Assembly (NCBI GenBank): GCA_003313425.1
Contig: NHZP01000072.1
Location: 1-64,000, forward strand
DNA length: 64,000 bases
Direction of reading: 5' to 3'
Source of the DNA: Pseudopyrenochaeta lycopersici
Lineage: Eukaryota; Ascomycota; Dothideomycetes; Pleosporales; Pseudopyrenochaetaceae
Shown: piece after piece, positions 55,001 through 64,000 of the stretch
How positions within the stretch are numbered: the first letter of the stretch is position 1
Layout of the letters: each line of letters starts with the position of its first letter
Program-made: the position numbers and the translations under genes
Notes under the pieces: model-generated
Seen by the model: only the letters and a program-made list of their open reading frames with translations
What the model was told of the DNA's origin: nothing
The model's database searches: none

Positions 55001-57329
55001 TTATCCATCTACTATTTCTACATCACCCTTGTTCTCTTTCCCCTTCCTAGGTTTCCTGTAGTGACGAGCCTTGCCCTTCTCATTATACAGTGATGGTGTG
55101 CCACGACTAGTCCTGCAGATATCCTCGCGACCGGAATTCATTCGGGTAATCTCCTGGAGGACCACTGGCCGAGGTGTACTAGAATTGGTCACATCCTGCG
55201 ATGCTAGCGGGATCGAAGATGATGGCGATTCTACCATACTGTTGTCTATACGAGCAGGTAATGCAGCAAACTGGCATATATATGCGGTTATACGTTCACC
55301 ATATAGGCTATCCCAGCACCACCCCATACGGTCGCCGCTAGCTACCTGGAGATACGCACTGCTAAATTTCTTCCGCCAGGCCAGGGGTAAAACTCGCTCC
55401 ACAGGTTCTGGACGGGCGGCTTGTAGGATAGGGCAGGTAATTTCGTTCCCAAACTCAATAGCTAGATCCTTTAATCCCTGGAGAATGGCTGCAGATATGT
55501 TGCTGTTTTGTAATCGCTCTGAAGGCTGGATCCCTTCTAGTGTAATAGGACACGGTGCACATATTGAATAGTTATTGCAAGGGTTTGGCACATTGCCGTC
55601 GTTCTCGTAGAATTTCATAGTCTCTCTCCAATGACATGAACCTTCGGGAGGATTGTATACGAAATATTCTTCTTCAGCGAGTTGTTCATATCGACGTCGT
55701 GCTGCTGGGAGCTGCGAACCACAACGTTTTCGCTTCTTTTGCGAGGTGGACTGGCCTGGCTGAACAGACTGCGCGGAAGCGGACGAGCAAGTTGACGCAT
55801 CAGTGTCAGAGCCATCGGAGCCATATACGGACAAGTATGCTTGATGTCGTGCCTCTTCTACCATAGATGCCGCAGTGCGGATTGATGGAACTGGGTAATT
55901 CAGACGTCGACGCGACCCAGCCTGACGCTCACCATGTACCCAAACGTCTGGAATCCAGAAGAAAATAGCGCGTCCTTGAATCATCTGCCGGTTTGCTCGT
56001 CCAAGTTTCTGTAGGGCCTCGTCTGTGCCACATAGGCCCCGTTGGATGACGTACTGGACACCGACCGGATTAACCCCTATAGCGTACGCGATGGTGGCAC
56101 AGAGAATCCGTATTTCACCTCTGGAGAATCTCTCCTCAATATCCTGTCGGGAAACCTTCGTCAAATCCCCGTGGTACGTCTTGATAATCCTCTTATCGAG
56201 TCTTCGCTGCAGCCGCTGTTGGAGCTATTGGATGATCTTGTCTCGAAGATCCACGCAGTGGGCAATCTCTGCTAGGAAGATGATAATCTTTGGGATGCGA
56301 TTCTCAACGGTGGAGTCTACGTTCCCAGCTTGACTAAGGGCAGTATATATAATACGCTTAATTATACCTAGGGGATCGGGACAAGGCATAATATGCATGT
56401 AGACATCGTGCCTATATATATTAGCGCGGATAAAGCAGACTGGGTTCCTCGATCCAGCCCGATCCTTAAGTTTATCCCAATCAGAAGGCTTAAGCATCGC
56501 AGTAGTTCCAAATAGACGTGTATGATTAAGGAGTTGCTCTCGAATCTTATGGAGTTGGCCCATGGCTGGCTGGAAGGACCCACCCCAACTCCTCTCGCTG
56601 CATAAATGGAGTTCGTTCGATAGCAACTAAATATAGACGCTTTTGAAACTCAGGGTATTGTAGCACGGAGGTAAACGTTCCATTGTCCTCGTATCCAGTA
56701 GGGAAGACGTGTCGCACCCGTCGAATGGGTCCACCGGCAGTGGCCTTGCCCTCGGCCCTAGGCTTCGTCTTCCTTGATCGCCCCTGGTCCTTCTCGGGTA
56801 ACTCTTCTCTATTTCTCTCTAACAGCTCTCCTAATGCAATTTCGGCAGATACCCAAATATGCGTGTAGTCTCCACGAGCGATAGCATGGCGGTTGGTAAG
56901 TGTATTAGTGTCTCCGTCGAGCACGAATCCACGATAGCTTGAAGAGACCGAATTCAGAGTAGTACTTTGATTGTTCTGGATAGCCTTGAGGGGGCTAATA
57001 ATCAATGTGATAGGTTGACGAGACGGTGATATAAGGTTGTGGAAACCAGTTATAACCAGCGTCTTCCCAAACCCAGTAGTAGCCACCAGCACTACATCAT
57101 TGCGGTTATACAAATCTACTAAGGCCTCACGTTGCTGAGGCCTCAATTCATGCCCTGTGAGCGCTTCTAGACTTGTTATACCGTCATCCAACGACCAGTC
57201 GGGGTTTGTGAGGGGGGTGTGGGTATGCATGGTTTGGGCGGGACATGGGTCGACGGCAACGTCATCAATGGGGTCACTGAAAATATCGTAGTCGACATTT
57301 GCATCGTGAATCAGGGGTGTAGATCCCAT
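55001..57329 (-). pseudogene. RecQ-like DNA helicase, one frameshift and one stop
   Basis: From ATG 57329: LRPQQREALVDLYNRNDVVL, motif I ATTGFGKT, Ia LIISPLKAIQNNQ. At about 56,617 an extra base shifts the frame exactly inside motif II (VAI(D)ELHLC). The next frame continues through FGTTAML (III) and KIIIFLAEIA (IV region), meets TAG at 56,225-56,227, then YHGDL..RGEIRILCATIAYAIGVNP (V) and QKLGRANRQ (VI). The C-terminus is basic and Ser-rich with a short Cys cluster (CNNYSICAPC). Tail-to-tail with the DUF6589-like gene. It would unwind DNA during transposition if functional. Confidence 0.85.
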
Positions 57330-57673
57330 TTCTGCGAAGAAACGCGCGATTCATAGGTATATAGACGAACTATCACGAGTTTGTTTTTAGTGAGGTGTCC
57401 TGGCGCGTGTTTTCGGCAAACCGACCCTCTGTCGAGGATTGTCCCGTCTCGGCGCTTGCGCAGGGCCACTAACCTCTTTCAGAGGGCACGTGATAACTAG
57501 ACTACATCTCAGGGAGCCTGAGGAAGAAACTGCATTAGTAATCTTGCCATATCATCTAAGACGTGTGGGGTCAGGTTCACTAGACCAAGGCAACAATACA
57601 CACACAATACAACTTTTCTACTCATCATGAATTCTTCCTGATGCATCATCATCAGCACACCCAAGTGCGACAT

Positions 57674-57845
57674 TAGGCTTGCAATCGCGTTATGAAAGGG
57701 TCCTGTCGCGTCATCATGTAAGGATTAATCTAGAGACGTTATACGTCTTTGGAGCCTCTTGAATACGAAGTGTCGCGTCTTGTTTAATAGCCTGAAGAGC
57801 AATCTGTAGATTAGATTTGTTATAAAGGCGTTGCGACTGTACCAT
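57674..57845 (-). pseudogene. N-terminal fragment of a pogo-like transposase
   Basis: ATG 57845 reads MVQSQRLYNKSNLQIALQAI, KQDATLRIQEAPKTYNVSRL, an HTH_psq domain like that of the intact element at 62-63.7 kb. A TGA and a frame change follow. The text RRDRTLS..RDCKPN runs directly into the LTR, which truncates it. Confidence 0.65.
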
Positions 57846-58104
57846 TCTAGATTATACTGTATTAATGTATGTTGTAGTGATTTAATAGGGTCTTGGCAGA
57901 GGCGGCCTACTCGCCCGTCTGGCCCACTCGCCCGTGAGCTACGATAAATAAACAAATAAATAAAATCAATTCGCATGTGCACATCTCAGAATAATGACGA
58001 AGTCAGGATTTGCATATATGATTTTGATCTTGTTTCCGTCAACCGACACAAGGTGAGTGAACGTGGGAACCAAAGCAAACGTTTCTGATCGGGTGAAAGA
58101 CCTC
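57846..58104. other. Intergenic, terminator side of the beta-lactamase gene
   Basis: No gene beyond pogo-fragment flank. Confidence 0.5.
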
Positions 58105-59390
58105 TTAGGTGAAGTTCTTATACACAGCTTCCTCGAATTTGACCTTGAGCCCATTCGCCTGTGCATCACCAGGTGGTGAGAGGTGCATGAAAAGCGTGGC
58201 CGCAATTCCAGTAGTGCGGTCAACCCACTGATGATCCACTCAGCAAAATCGTTCATCCATGGCAGTATTCCCAGACAGCAACTTACCCAAATCGAGTTAG
58301 CCGCCCCGGACCACTGTAGTGTTCCCGCACGTCTTCGACCCGGAAAGTCGTTCAGGTTAATGATGCCCGCGAGGGTATGATCCACTCTTTGCTCCGTCGG
58401 AATCATGGAGCCCAGGACCATCTTGAACATGCCGTGGACCTCGGCGTTCAATGCATCCTTGTTGATCGCCTGCGGCAAAAAGATTTCCCTGGTAGTTTCA
58501 GGCTGCAGGATCGGCGCTCCACCTCTGAGCAAAGCAGCAAGGAGTTTTGAGTAGTCGTTTGGAGTCGACCAGATCCCATGGCCGGCGATTTCGGCAGGTG
58601 GGTCGAGTGGAACCGCGGAAGGGCAAGGAGAAAGCTTACCGTCTGGCCCGCGGGCGTAGGCCTGCGTTATGTGCTTCTCGAACTGGAGAGGCTGAAAGGT
58701 CGTGCCTATCATTCGGAGCGGATCCCAGATATTCTTCTTGTAATAATCTTCCAAGGTGGTCTTATTCAGTCGCTTTACGACCTCTCCCGCCCAATCAATT
58801 CCTGCTCCGTAGGCCCAGCTAGTCCCGGGTTGAAACGCCAGCGGGCAGGTTCTCATTGATTCCTGTTATGCGTCAGCACAAAGCAAATGGCTTCCTTCCA
58901 ATAAACGCACACCAGTTGAATTCAGTGTTGTGTCCTTTAGCCCAGTCATTTTGGCCCATTTGGCCACGGACAGCGGCATCAGATCGTATCCCAATCCACT
59001 CTGATGCGGAAGAAGTAGCCGAAGAGTAATTTTGCCTTCTCTTGGAACCGTTGTCGGCACGCCGTTGGCATCTTCTTTCCCATCCAGGACTGGCAGCGCT
59101 GCGAGCTCGGGGAGCAATGGGCAGACGTCATCATCGAGCCCAATCAAGCATGACTCGACTGTCTTTAGCGCGGCGATAGTGGTCATCATCTTGGACTGCG
59201 AGGCCTGCCAGAACAGTGAGTCGGCCGTCACGGGCTCACTTTCGGTGTGGCCTACGCCATTGGCATGCTGGAAGAGCACGTTGCCATGGTTGTTGACGAC
59301 GATGCCGACAACAGCAGGTGTGACATAGTCGGGGCTATCCGGGCTGGTGCTCGAGTCGATGAGCTTGATGATGTCTGCCATGGTTCGCAT
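58105..59390 (-). CDS. Beta-lactamase-family serine hydrolase / transesterase (LovD-like), 392 aa
   Basis: Three exons: 59390-58911, 58862-58287, 58227-58105; introns GTGCGT..TAACAG (48 nt) and GTAAGT..CATCAG (59 nt); phases close to 393 codons. ASQSKMMTTIAAL gives the S-x-x-K nucleophile/base motif. SWAYGAGIDWAG carries the Tyr, and LQWSGAANSIWVDRTTG is the C-terminal active-site segment. LLPHQSGLGYD is a variant of the usual LLTHTSG. No signal peptide, so probably cytosolic. Family members hydrolyse esters or move acyl groups onto polyketides (LovD). Divergent from and adjacent to a P450, suggesting a shared pathway. Confidence 0.9.
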
Positions 59391-59730
59391 ACGGAATTTT
59401 GTTTGTAGAGGACAGGCGGATGGTGACGGCTCGCACCCAATTTCTTATGCTCGCTTCGCTGTATCGTGGCCATTCTGCTCGTCCCCTTCGGTGTCTGTCA
59501 TATGCGTTGCACACTGGTGTGAGCGTGTCGAGTAAGCTTTGAATGTTAGTCACGAAAGTGTACAAATGGTGGCACCACTTACCGCTGGGATTCGCAAAAG
59601 CGGGGGCCAACGTAGCCGGCCTATTGCGGGGAGAATTATGAGAAGTGATATCCATTGCTTCTTATCGTGTCGTTGCTACGTTTGGCTGCCATCTTTCCTT
59701 GAATGCTTCAATCAATTCAGAAAGACCGTC
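59391..59730. promoter_or_regulatory. Shared divergent promoter region
   Basis: 340 bp between the start codons of the beta-lactamase-like gene (minus) and the P450 gene (plus). No clear TATA on either side and no operator recognised; the head-to-head layout is the evidence for co-regulation. Confidence 0.5.
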
Positions 59731-61860
59731 ATGTTAGACGCGATAATGAGCCGCGCCACGATGCCATTGTCGCAAAGACACGAGCTAACCAGCACGCGTC
59801 TTGCGTGGGCCGTCGCAGGCTTTGCCCTTTTGGCTCTCGTCGTTACGCTCTTCCGTTCTGGGCGACGGCCCAAAGGTTATCCGCCTGGCCCGCCCACGCT
59901 ACCCATCATCGGCAACTTACATCAATTTCCACGCAAAGACTTCCACATCCAGTTTCAAAAATGGACTGAAGAATGTAGGTATGCATTGCTAGACGTAACG
60001 CTAATGAGCTTGCTAATCTGCCTCTAGACGGGCCAATTCTTTCGCTCAAGCTCGGCAACCAGACCATGATCCTGCTGGGCTCTGCAACGTCGGTAAACGA
60101 TCTGCTCGAAAAGAAGGGCTCCATCTACTCGACGCGACTGGACACTTTCTACCAAGAATTTAGCGAGGGTCTAAACATCGCCTTTCGAAAGTACGATGAT
60201 GTGCTTCGCCGGTTCAGAAAGGTCTACGCTATGCGACTGACCGGCAAGCTCGCAAACAACTATCTTCCCTACCAGGTTGGTGATTCGATGATGTTTACAT
60301 CTTGAGCTTGCTTAATACATGCTCTAGTACTTCGAGACCACCCAACTCCTCTATGAGTTCTTGGACAGTCCCGAGGACTTCATGCATCACCTGGAGCGAT
60401 TCACCATCAGCATCGGCTCAACCATTGCATTCGGCAAGCGCATTCCATCCTCGGATGTTCCACAGGTCAAGACGCTCATAGAGGTATGAAAAATGCCTAC
60501 AAAGCTTCTCAGCTTCAACTCTTGACTGATGGCGTATAGTGGTTTCGCCGCGCCGTCCTTGCTGGCGGCAAGATCCAAGTCGCCGACTGGTGGCCCTTCC
60601 TGCGGCCCTTCATTCGTATTATCCCCAAGTTCATTCTACCACTCAAGGAAGAACTAGACACACTCTACCACATGGAAGTTGATTTGTGGGTCAACCTCAC
60701 CAGCACCACGAGAGAACAGATGCACCAAGGAAGATTTGTACCGAGTAGGTTCTTCTTCTCTTGAAACTAGAACACTTTCCCACCTGACAGTTCCTAGGTC
60801 TTTGTAGAGACATGATTGCGCAGGCTGCTAGTGGTAAGAAGGACTCGCTCAACGAGAGAGAAATCCTTTACAACTCTGCCCACGCCTGGGCGGCCGCAAC
60901 AGATACTCAATCTAACACCATCAGTGGCTTCGTCAAGGTTCGATATTTAGTCTTTATCTGTATCAATGCAGATGGCTGACATCTTAGGCCATGGTCCTCT
61001 TCCCTCAAGTCCAAGCCAAGGCCAGGGCTGAAATTGATCGAGTTATCGGATCCGGCAGGCTCCCGGAGTGGTCGGACCGAGACAGTCTCCCGTACATGCG
61101 CCGATGCGTTGAAGAGACTCTTAGATGTATGCCTGTTTCCCCTCCATACTTCACCGCTAAATCTACAGGGTCTCCTCCTACTATAACCGGCGGTCCGATG
61201 CCGCATTGTGTGAGCAAGACCGATACATACATGGGTTATGTCATCCCCGCTGGTGCCGGCGTCATGAACTGTGTAAGCGCACACAGCCCTCAATCCCATC
61301 GGATGCACATGTTGATCCTACCTAAACAGGTCTGGACCATTAACAATGACCCATCCCGATACCCCAATCCACGCGAATTCGACCCTGAACGCTACAGTGA
61401 AGACGTAATCGCTCCGGAAGGCATCTCCGTTTCTACCAACTACAACATTCGGCCGCATGTCACCTTCGGTGCCGGTCGACGCATCTGCCCCGGCTCGTAT
61501 GTCGCAGAGAGAACTCTCTTTATCGCCATGTGTCGCCTCATTTGGGCCTTCACATTTGACTACAAGCGAGATGCGAGTGGTCACACGAAGCTAATTGACC
61601 GCGATGCCATGACGGAGGGCTTGGTCGTAGGCCCCGCTCCATTTGAGTCAGTACTCTTGACCACGTTTCAATTCCTTATACGTTCTCCTCGGAACAAATC
61701 GCTTACATGATTTAGATGCGATATTAAGCCACGCGACGAGAAGCGCATTGCCACGATCCGCAAAATGTACGCCGAGATGAGCCAGCACCTGGACCAGGAT
61801 GGAAACTACAAGGATGAATTCTTTGAGAAGCATTGGTCAGGCAAGGATTTGAACAGCTAA
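59731..61860 (+). CDS. Cytochrome P450, nine exons, 565 aa
   Basis: Exons 59731-59974, 60028-60275, 60328-60483, 60540-60744, 60798-60937, 60988-61126, 61169-61272, 61330-61646, 61716-61860; phases close to 566 codons. An N-terminal membrane anchor (WAVAGFALLALVVTLF) is followed by a Pro-rich hinge (GYPPGPPTLPIIGN), the I-helix HAWAAATDTQSN, ExxR in VEETLRW, PNPREFDPERY, and the heme loop TFGAGRRICPGS with the Cys ligand. Two introns are multiples of three and would otherwise read as coding. Conserved tail CDIKPRDEKR. An ER-bound monooxygenase; substrate unknown, but it is paired with the transesterase. Confidence 0.92.
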
Positions 61861-61963
61861 ATTTCTAAAGACTCTCCCTATCTTTAATGGGCGACGGTAC
61901 AAGGCCTCATTAACTATTTATTCCATACGAAACCCTAAATAGGTCACCCTTTATTCTAGCATA
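61861..61963. other. P450 3' flank
   Basis: Short AT-rich spacer before the pogo element. Confidence 0.5.
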
Positions 61964-63821
61964 ACGTGAGCGGCAAGCGAAACGCCCAGGTAAGCGAAAC
62001 GCCCACCCCACCAAGCTTTACAACTTTGCACGTTAACAACTCAATCCTACAAAAAGCTACTACAGCTTATAGTAGCTTAAATTAATCCTCTACTTCTACT
62101 ATATCTTTCTTACACGTGCGCTTATTGTGTCCTGCCTCTCCACAAGTTTTACAGCGTCGGATACCCCTTGTACTAGCACCTGTTTGAGCCCTCTCCGCAC
62201 GCCTCTCCACCTCAAGTTGGGCATCAACGTCCCTCTGAGTAATTAAGTCCTCTCCCTCCTCCTTTGATAGGGTCCCTCCCTGCTGGATCCGCTTTTTCTT
62301 ACGCTTTTTCTTACGCTTTTTCCGCTCAGAAGCAGCTCTATTTGCCTGCTCAAGACTAGCTACTCTAGCTTCCAGCAACGTGTGTGAGTGTACCTTTAAT
62401 GTTGATCCCTTTTTAACTTGTAACACCATCTCAATGATAGAATCAGGAGAGGAACTCTTATGGTCACGAATCCTCTTCATAATTAGTGTTGTTTGAGCCT
62501 CTATCTCCCAGGCGTTGCTGGGTGTTTTGGGGTGCCAGGGGGTGGGCCCTGGTAGAGGTGGTGTCGGCGTGCGAGGCTTCACCTCAAGCTTTGATAGCAC
62601 CACCTCTGGGCTGTGTGGGACTAGGCCAGTTGCTTGGAAGCTAGATAGAATATTCTGCTGTGAGAACGAGGTCTCGAATACCTCCTTAAAGGAAGCTAGG
62701 AATGCTTTTTTGTCAATGTGGGTGATGTGACTGTCTGCCAAGACCCTAATCTCTCGCCGGTATGCCTGCTTCAATGGCGCAAAGCAGCCCACATCAAGCG
62801 GCTGCAGGATATGGGATGAATGGGAAGGCATACAGAGGGTAATTATCTTGTTCTCCTCACATAGATCCTGGAAGGCAAGTGAATTATGGCTCTCGTGGCC
62901 ATCAATTACTAGTAGCCGGTGACTGCCTACTGTCCGGGCTGCTGTATGCTGGATAAAGTGCTGTAGCCAGGCTAGACCAAGTTCGTTGTTGGTCCAGCCG
63001 TTCTTACTAAGGCCTATACGCCAGCCCTTAGATAGATCAGGCAACCAGGACTTGTCGTGGTTCTTGGCTTTGAAGATAATGAAGGGTGGAATTGTCCAGC
63101 CCATAGCGTTGATACCAGCAATCAACGTCACCCACTCGCGGTTGCCAGGTTGTATCCCCAGTGGTCGAGTACGTCTCTCAGACGCAGTCACCACCTTGAC
63201 GGACCCTCCTACGCCCATGGTAAAGCCAGTCTCGTCAAAGTTATAGGTATCTTCATCTAGGATGCCGTACTTGGCTTTGATGTTGCGTACAAGGTCAAAC
63301 CAGGGGCTAATAACAGCTGGATCGCTGCATAGGACTCTCTGGTAGTCGCGTGGCCTACTTAGCTGGGATTTAATCTCAGGCTTACGAGAGACGAAGTTTC
63401 TGGCCCATTTTTCTCCCACCTGGCCACTACCACGAGCAGCCAGCAACTGATTCGCTATCTCACGGAGATAAGACAGTGTAGGGGCAAATCCTCGCGCGTC
63501 TAGCTTCCTTATATATTGGATAATCGCGTCTTCCTCGTGCCTGTTAAGCTTTGACGAGTTGGGTTGGCTGTCGCGTCGTGAAAGCTTTCCAGCGCGTCGG
63601 TCGCGGAGAGTCCTTCTAGGAATGTTGTAGACTGCTGCAGCTCGTCGATCATTTAATGTCGCGTCTTTTTTCATTGCTTGGATAGCTAAGATAATTCTAT
63701 CCTCACAAGGGAGTAATTCAATATTAAGTTGTTGAGACATTGTAGTTAAAGGTAGAAGGAGGTGTGGTCTTGGCAAGAGTGGGCGTTTCGCTTACCTGGG
63801 CGTTTCGCTTGCCGCTCACGT
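61964..63821 (-). mobile_element. Intact pogo/Fot1-like transposon, 1,858 bp
   Basis: 43-bp perfect TIRs begin ACGTGAGCGGCAAGCGAAAC and contain the direct repeat AAGCGAAACGCCCA twice. TA duplicated at 61,962-61,963 and 63,822-63,823. Encloses an uninterrupted transposase. Confidence 0.95.
62082..63740 (-). CDS. pogo-like transposase, intact, 552 aa
   Basis: Start chosen at ATG 63740 (MSQQLNIELLPCED); the frame opens 12 codons earlier. HTH_psq (DRRAAAVYNIPRRTLRDRRA), a CENP-B type HTH (WARNFVSRKPEIKSQLSRP), and the DDE_1 core with NFDETGFTMG, LLVIDGHESH and LQPLDVGCFAPL (D-D-D). A lysine-rich stretch (KKRKKKRKKK) may act as nuclear signal. It ends in a CCHC zinc knuckle, CKTCGEAGHNKRTC. No stop or shift, unlike the nested copy at 33-35 kb, so it may be able to move. 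Confidence 0.92.
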   Translation of the reverse strand: MSQQLNIELLPCEDRIILAIQAMKKDATLNDRRAAAVYNIPRRTLRDRRAGKLSRRDSQPNSSKLNRHEEDAIIQYIRKLDARGFAPTLSYLREIANQLLAARGSGQVGEKWARNFVSRKPEIKSQLSRPRDYQRVLCSDPAVISPWFDLVRNIKAKYGILDEDTYNFDETGFTMGVGGSVKVVTASERRTRPLGIQPGNREWVTLIAGINAMGWTIPPFIIFKAKNHDKSWLPDLSKGWRIGLSKNGWTNNELGLAWLQHFIQHTAARTVGSHRLLVIDGHESHNSLAFQDLCEENKIITLCMPSHSSHILQPLDVGCFAPLKQAYRREIRVLADSHITHIDKKAFLASFKEVFETSFSQQNILSSFQATGLVPHSPEVVLSKLEVKPRTPTPPLPGPTPWHPKTPSNAWEIEAQTTLIMKRIRDHKSSSPDSIIEMVLQVKKGSTLKVHSHTLLEARVASLEQANRAASERKKRKKKRKKKRIQQGGTLSKEEGEDLITQRDVDAQLEVERRAERAQTGASTRGIRRCKTCGEAGHNKRTCKKDIVEVED

Positions 63822-64000
63822 TAGAACTTTTTTTATTTTATTTATTAAATAAGGCTAGAAAAATAGAAATAGAGGTAGGATTTTGTCAGATTACACAAGT
63901 GCTGTAAGGCCTGTTAGATATAAAAGATAAACTCAGAAGTACTACACAGGAAAGGGCGATTAATAGAAGGACCGATACCACGGCCTTCGGAACCTCCGGA
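63822..64000. other. Right edge, nothing recognised
   Basis: AT-rich sequence without features. Confidence 0.5.

Larger units (their letters stand above)
51647..57504. mobile_element. 5,858-bp two-gene TIR element (DUF6589-like + RecQ-like helicase)
   Basis: The ends are imperfect ~64-bp inverted repeats. Both start TAGTCT, share GTT.TCACG, and converge on CCCTGCGCA.GCGCC.AGACGGGAC. CATCTCAGG is perfectly duplicated at 51,638-51,646 and 57,505-57,513. The element sits inside a solo LTR whose intact paralogue at 36,027-36,208 shows the empty site (..GGCATCATCTCAGGGA..). It holds two convergent genes. The 9-bp duplication resembles that of Mutator-like elements, but the TIR and proteins differ from the 31-kb MULE. 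Confidence 0.9.
51620..57673 (-). repeat. Solo LTR copy 2, interrupted by the two-gene element
   Basis: Pieces 51,620-51,646 and 57,514-57,673 (plus the duplicated CATCTCAGG) together equal the 36-kb solo LTR in reverse orientation (TGTCGCA at the left edge, TGCGACA at the right). No 5-bp duplication is seen outside it. Confidence 0.8.

Noticed and set aside
55057..56333. Plus-strand frames over the helicase
   Set aside because: Shadows; the minus strand carries the ordered helicase motifs.
59539..59730. In-frame 5' extension of the P450
   Set aside because: Would place 64 extra polar residues before the membrane anchor; the ATG at 59,731 gives a normal P450 N-terminus.
61127..61168. P450 coding continuity between ETLR and the GGPMPH segment
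   Set aside because: A 42-nt in-frame intron with GTATGC, CTAAAT branch point and CTACAG fits better and restores ETLRW.
1..64000. CRISPR arrays, operons, ribosome binding sites, tRNA or rRNA genes
   Set aside because: None seen by eye. The window is eukaryotic with spliced genes; a tRNAscan run would be decisive for tRNAs.

Overview
This window looks like a repeat-rich accessory region of a filamentous ascomycete (Pezizomycotina, plausibly Hypocreales). The evidence is short introns (39-72 nt) with GT..AG ends and CTRAY branch points, and fungal-type gene families: AA11-like LPMOs, Pth11-like rhodopsin-domain receptors, a P450 and a LovD-like beta-lactamase. Transposons are of the pogo/Fot1, Tc1, MULE and hAT types. 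In many of them the internal stop codons sit where C:G-to-T:A changes explain them, as expected from RIP (repeat-induced point mutation).

Layout. 0-2.4 kb: the frameshifted ACP end of a polyketide synthase, a decayed host-gene 3' end and a hAT relic. 2.4-9 kb: small, poorly conserved spliced genes, including a four-pass membrane protein and a RING protein. 8.7-16.6 kb: a dead DHCR24-like FAD enzyme, a TA-flanked MITE, a class 3 lipase, and a first LPMO whose C-terminal domain lies in another frame. 16.6-25 kb: mostly decayed DNA holding a small secreted Cys-rich protein and a second, divergent LPMO. 25-27.5 kb: a GC-rich 806-aa coiled-coil / nuclease-like / kinase-like gene. 28-36 kb: a MITE, a RIP-damaged Tc1 element, and a MULE with a pogo element nested inside it. 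36-42 kb and 48.6-50 kb: three apparently intact Pth11-like receptor genes plus a relic, in duplicated surroundings. 43.6-48 kb: one hAT element nested inside an older hAT. 51.6-57.5 kb: a 5,858-bp two-gene element, the most interesting object here. 58-62 kb: an intact, divergently transcribed beta-lactamase / P450 pair. 62-63.8 kb: an intact pogo-like transposon.

Main discovery. The element at 51,647-57,504 has imperfect TIRs of about 64 bp starting TAGTCT and a perfect 9-bp target-site duplication (CATCTCAGG). It interrupts a solo LTR whose uninterrupted paralogue lies at 36 kb and serves as the empty site. It carries two convergent genes: a spliced 916-aa protein resembling DUF6589, with an AT-hook, and a RecQ-like helicase that now has one stop and one frameshift, the latter inside its DELH box. 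I infer a DNA transposon lineage that pairs a DUF6589-type candidate transposase with a RecQ helicase.

How sure. Exon structures for the three receptors, beta-lactamase, P450, LPMO2, the secreted protein, the four-pass protein and the DUF6589 gene were worked out by hand and keep phase throughout. The small genes in 2-9 kb and 18-22 kb are tentative.
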